This document shows, one piece after another, positions 63,159-64,000 of a stretch of 64,000 nucleotides of DNA (position 1 is its first letter; every line of letters starts with the position of its first letter). The stretch covers positions 1,810,001 through 1,874,000 of the forward strand of contig NZ_CP048630.1 in assembly GCF_010669125.1 (NCBI RefSeq). Reading direction: 5' to 3'. Origin of the DNA: Ancylobacter pratisalsi (GTDB lineage Bacteria; Pseudomonadota; Alphaproteobacteria; Rhizobiales; Xanthobacteraceae). The notes under the pieces are model-generated. The model searched no databases. It was not told where the DNA came from and saw only the letters and a program-made list of their open reading frames with translations. Made by a program: the position numbers and the translations under genes.

Positions 63159-64000
63159 ATGATGAACACGCCCCCGACCGATGCGCCGGGCGGAAAGCCC
63201 GAGGGCCCGCTCCCGACGCCCCACGACCCGCTCGCCGATCCCGTCATCGCCGCCCGCCATCTCGCCGACGCCGTCGTCGCGGCGGGAGCGGTCGCGGTTG
63301 AGATGTTTCGCACCGGCGTCAAATCCTGGTCGAAGCACAACGACTCCCCCGTCACCGAGGCCGATCTCGCCGTCGATGTGATGCTGCGTGAGCGCCTCAG
63401 CCTCGTCGGGCCCGGCTATGGCTGGCTGTCGGAGGAGACGGTGGACGAGCCCTCGCGGCTGTCCCGGCGCCGGGTCTGGATCGTCGACCCGATCGACGGC
63501 ACACGCTCCTACATGTCGGGCGGCATGGACTGGTGCGTGGAGGCCGCTCTGGTGGAGGACGGGCGGCCGATCGCCGGTGCGCTGTTCGCCCCTGTCACCG
63601 AAGAGCTGTTCGTTGCCGTGCGCGGTGGCGGCGCCACCCGCAACGGCCAGCCGATACGCGTCTCGGGGCGCCCCGGCGTCATCGGCGCGAAGGTCGACGG
63701 GCCCACGCAGTGGCTCGGCCATATAGCGGGGCACGACACCTTCGAGCGTGTAACGCGCATCCGCTCACTGGCCCTGCGCATTGCTCGCGTGGCCACCGGC
63801 GAGCTCGATGCGGCATTTGCGTCGCCCAACGGCAATGACTGGGACCTTGCCGCCGCCGACCTTTTGGTGCACGAAGCAGGAGGACGCCTGACAACGCTCG
63901 ACGGCCACGCCCTCGCCTATAACGCGCCCGTGCCGCGGCACGGAGCGCTCGTTTCGGCCGGTTTGCGGCTGCACCCGTCTCTCACGGACGTGGCGCGCTG
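63159..64000 (+). CDS. Inositol-monophosphatase-family enzyme (IMPase/CysQ type), 3'-truncated by the window
   Basis: At least 280 residues, open to the end of the window with no stop. Family motifs: SEETVDEPSR (metal Glu), VWIVDPIDGTRSYMSGGMDW (two metal Asp) and NDWDLAAADLLVHEAGGRLT (third metal site). These fit the lithium-sensitive phosphatases for inositol phosphate, 3'-phosphoadenosine phosphate (CysQ) or histidinol phosphate. The start is an ATG at 63159 or the next at 63162. The ending is not seen. Confidence 0.88.
   Translation, partial: MMNTPPTDAPGGKPEGPLPTPHDPLADPVIAARHLADAVVAAGAVAVEMFRTGVKSWSKHNDSPVTEADLAVDVMLRERLSLVGPGYGWLSEETVDEPSRLSRRRVWIVDPIDGTRSYMSGGMDWCVEAALVEDGRPIAGALFAPVTEELFVAVRGGGATRNGQPIRVSGRPGVIGAKVDGPTQWLGHIAGHDTFERVTRIRSLALRIARVATGELDAAFASPNGNDWDLAAADLLVHEAGGRLTTLDGHALAYNAPVPRHGALVSAGLRLHPSLTDVAR

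Noticed and set aside
1..64000. CRISPR, insertion sequences, phage or toxin-antitoxin loci
   Set aside because: No direct-repeat array, transposase, integrase or paired toxin-antitoxin motif was seen; the DUF892 copies are duplicates in family only, not long repeats.

Overview
The window is a stretch of high-G+C chromosome from an alphaproteobacterium, most likely of the order Hyphomicrobiales (Rhizobiales). The evidence is the block ubiE-ubiB-coaBC-dut, a DivL-type kinase followed by tsaE-amgK, a MurU-like gene, addB, addA and trxA, the DUF6101, DUF2076, DUF3008 and DUF892 families, and promoter matches to the alphaproteobacterial general-stress sigma factor EcfG (GGAAC-N16-CGTT). Assignment below order level is not possible by eye. 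I saw no CRISPR array, insertion sequence, prophage or classical defence island. Most of the window is ordinary chromosomal gene content.

Layout. 1-8.1 kb: an L,D-transpeptidase, class III aminotransferase, extensin-like protein, HAD phosphatase, DUF1499 membrane protein, metallo-beta-lactamase-fold hydrolase, beta-carbonic anhydrase, DUF2934 protein and a first DUF892 ferritin-like protein. 8.1-14.5 kb: the minus-strand operon glgX(treX)-treZ-treY, which turns glycogen-type alpha-glucan into trehalose. 14.7-15.8 kb: tRNA-Pro(CGG), tRNA-Gln(TTG) and about 765 bases with no convincing gene. 15.8-21.8 kb: an Asp/Glu/hydantoin-racemase-family enzyme, a MarR regulator and a Liv-type ABC importer whose two permeases are fused. 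21.8-25 kb: EamA transporter, GNAT acetyltransferase, lipoprotein and a second L,D-transpeptidase. 25.1-42.8 kb: an almost unbroken plus-strand run covering ubiquinone and coenzyme A synthesis, dUTPase, cysteine synthase with its Rrf2 regulator, divL, the tsaE-amgK fusion, a murU-like gene, addB, addA and trxA. 42.9-50.6 kb, mostly minus strand: P-type ATPase, DUF2076, Bax-inhibitor-1 family, ECF sigma/anti-sigma pair, DUF3008, a second DUF892 protein and a proline-rich protein. 50.5-53.6 kb: a phospholipase D-VTT fusion with an EEP-family phosphodiesterase. 53.8-64 kb: M20 amidohydrolase, MFS and TauE transporters, transaldolase, a CYTH-like protein with a split chromate transporter, TIGR00266, DUF1275, two small hypotheticals and a truncated inositol-monophosphatase-family gene.

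The main non-obvious signal is regulatory. Three exact EcfG-type promoters (GGAAC-N16-CGTT) lie just upstream of both DUF892 genes and of a small 80-residue ORF. Near-matches precede the glgX-treZ-treY operon and the phospholipase D gene. Together they suggest that scattered loci here belong to one general stress regulon (trehalose synthesis, ferritin-like proteins, membrane-lipid functions). The second notable point is that the DivL homologue carries tyrosine where histidine kinases carry the phospho-accepting histidine. Start codons were chosen by family length, Shine-Dalgarno-like sequence and ATGA/GTGA overlaps, and alternatives are noted.
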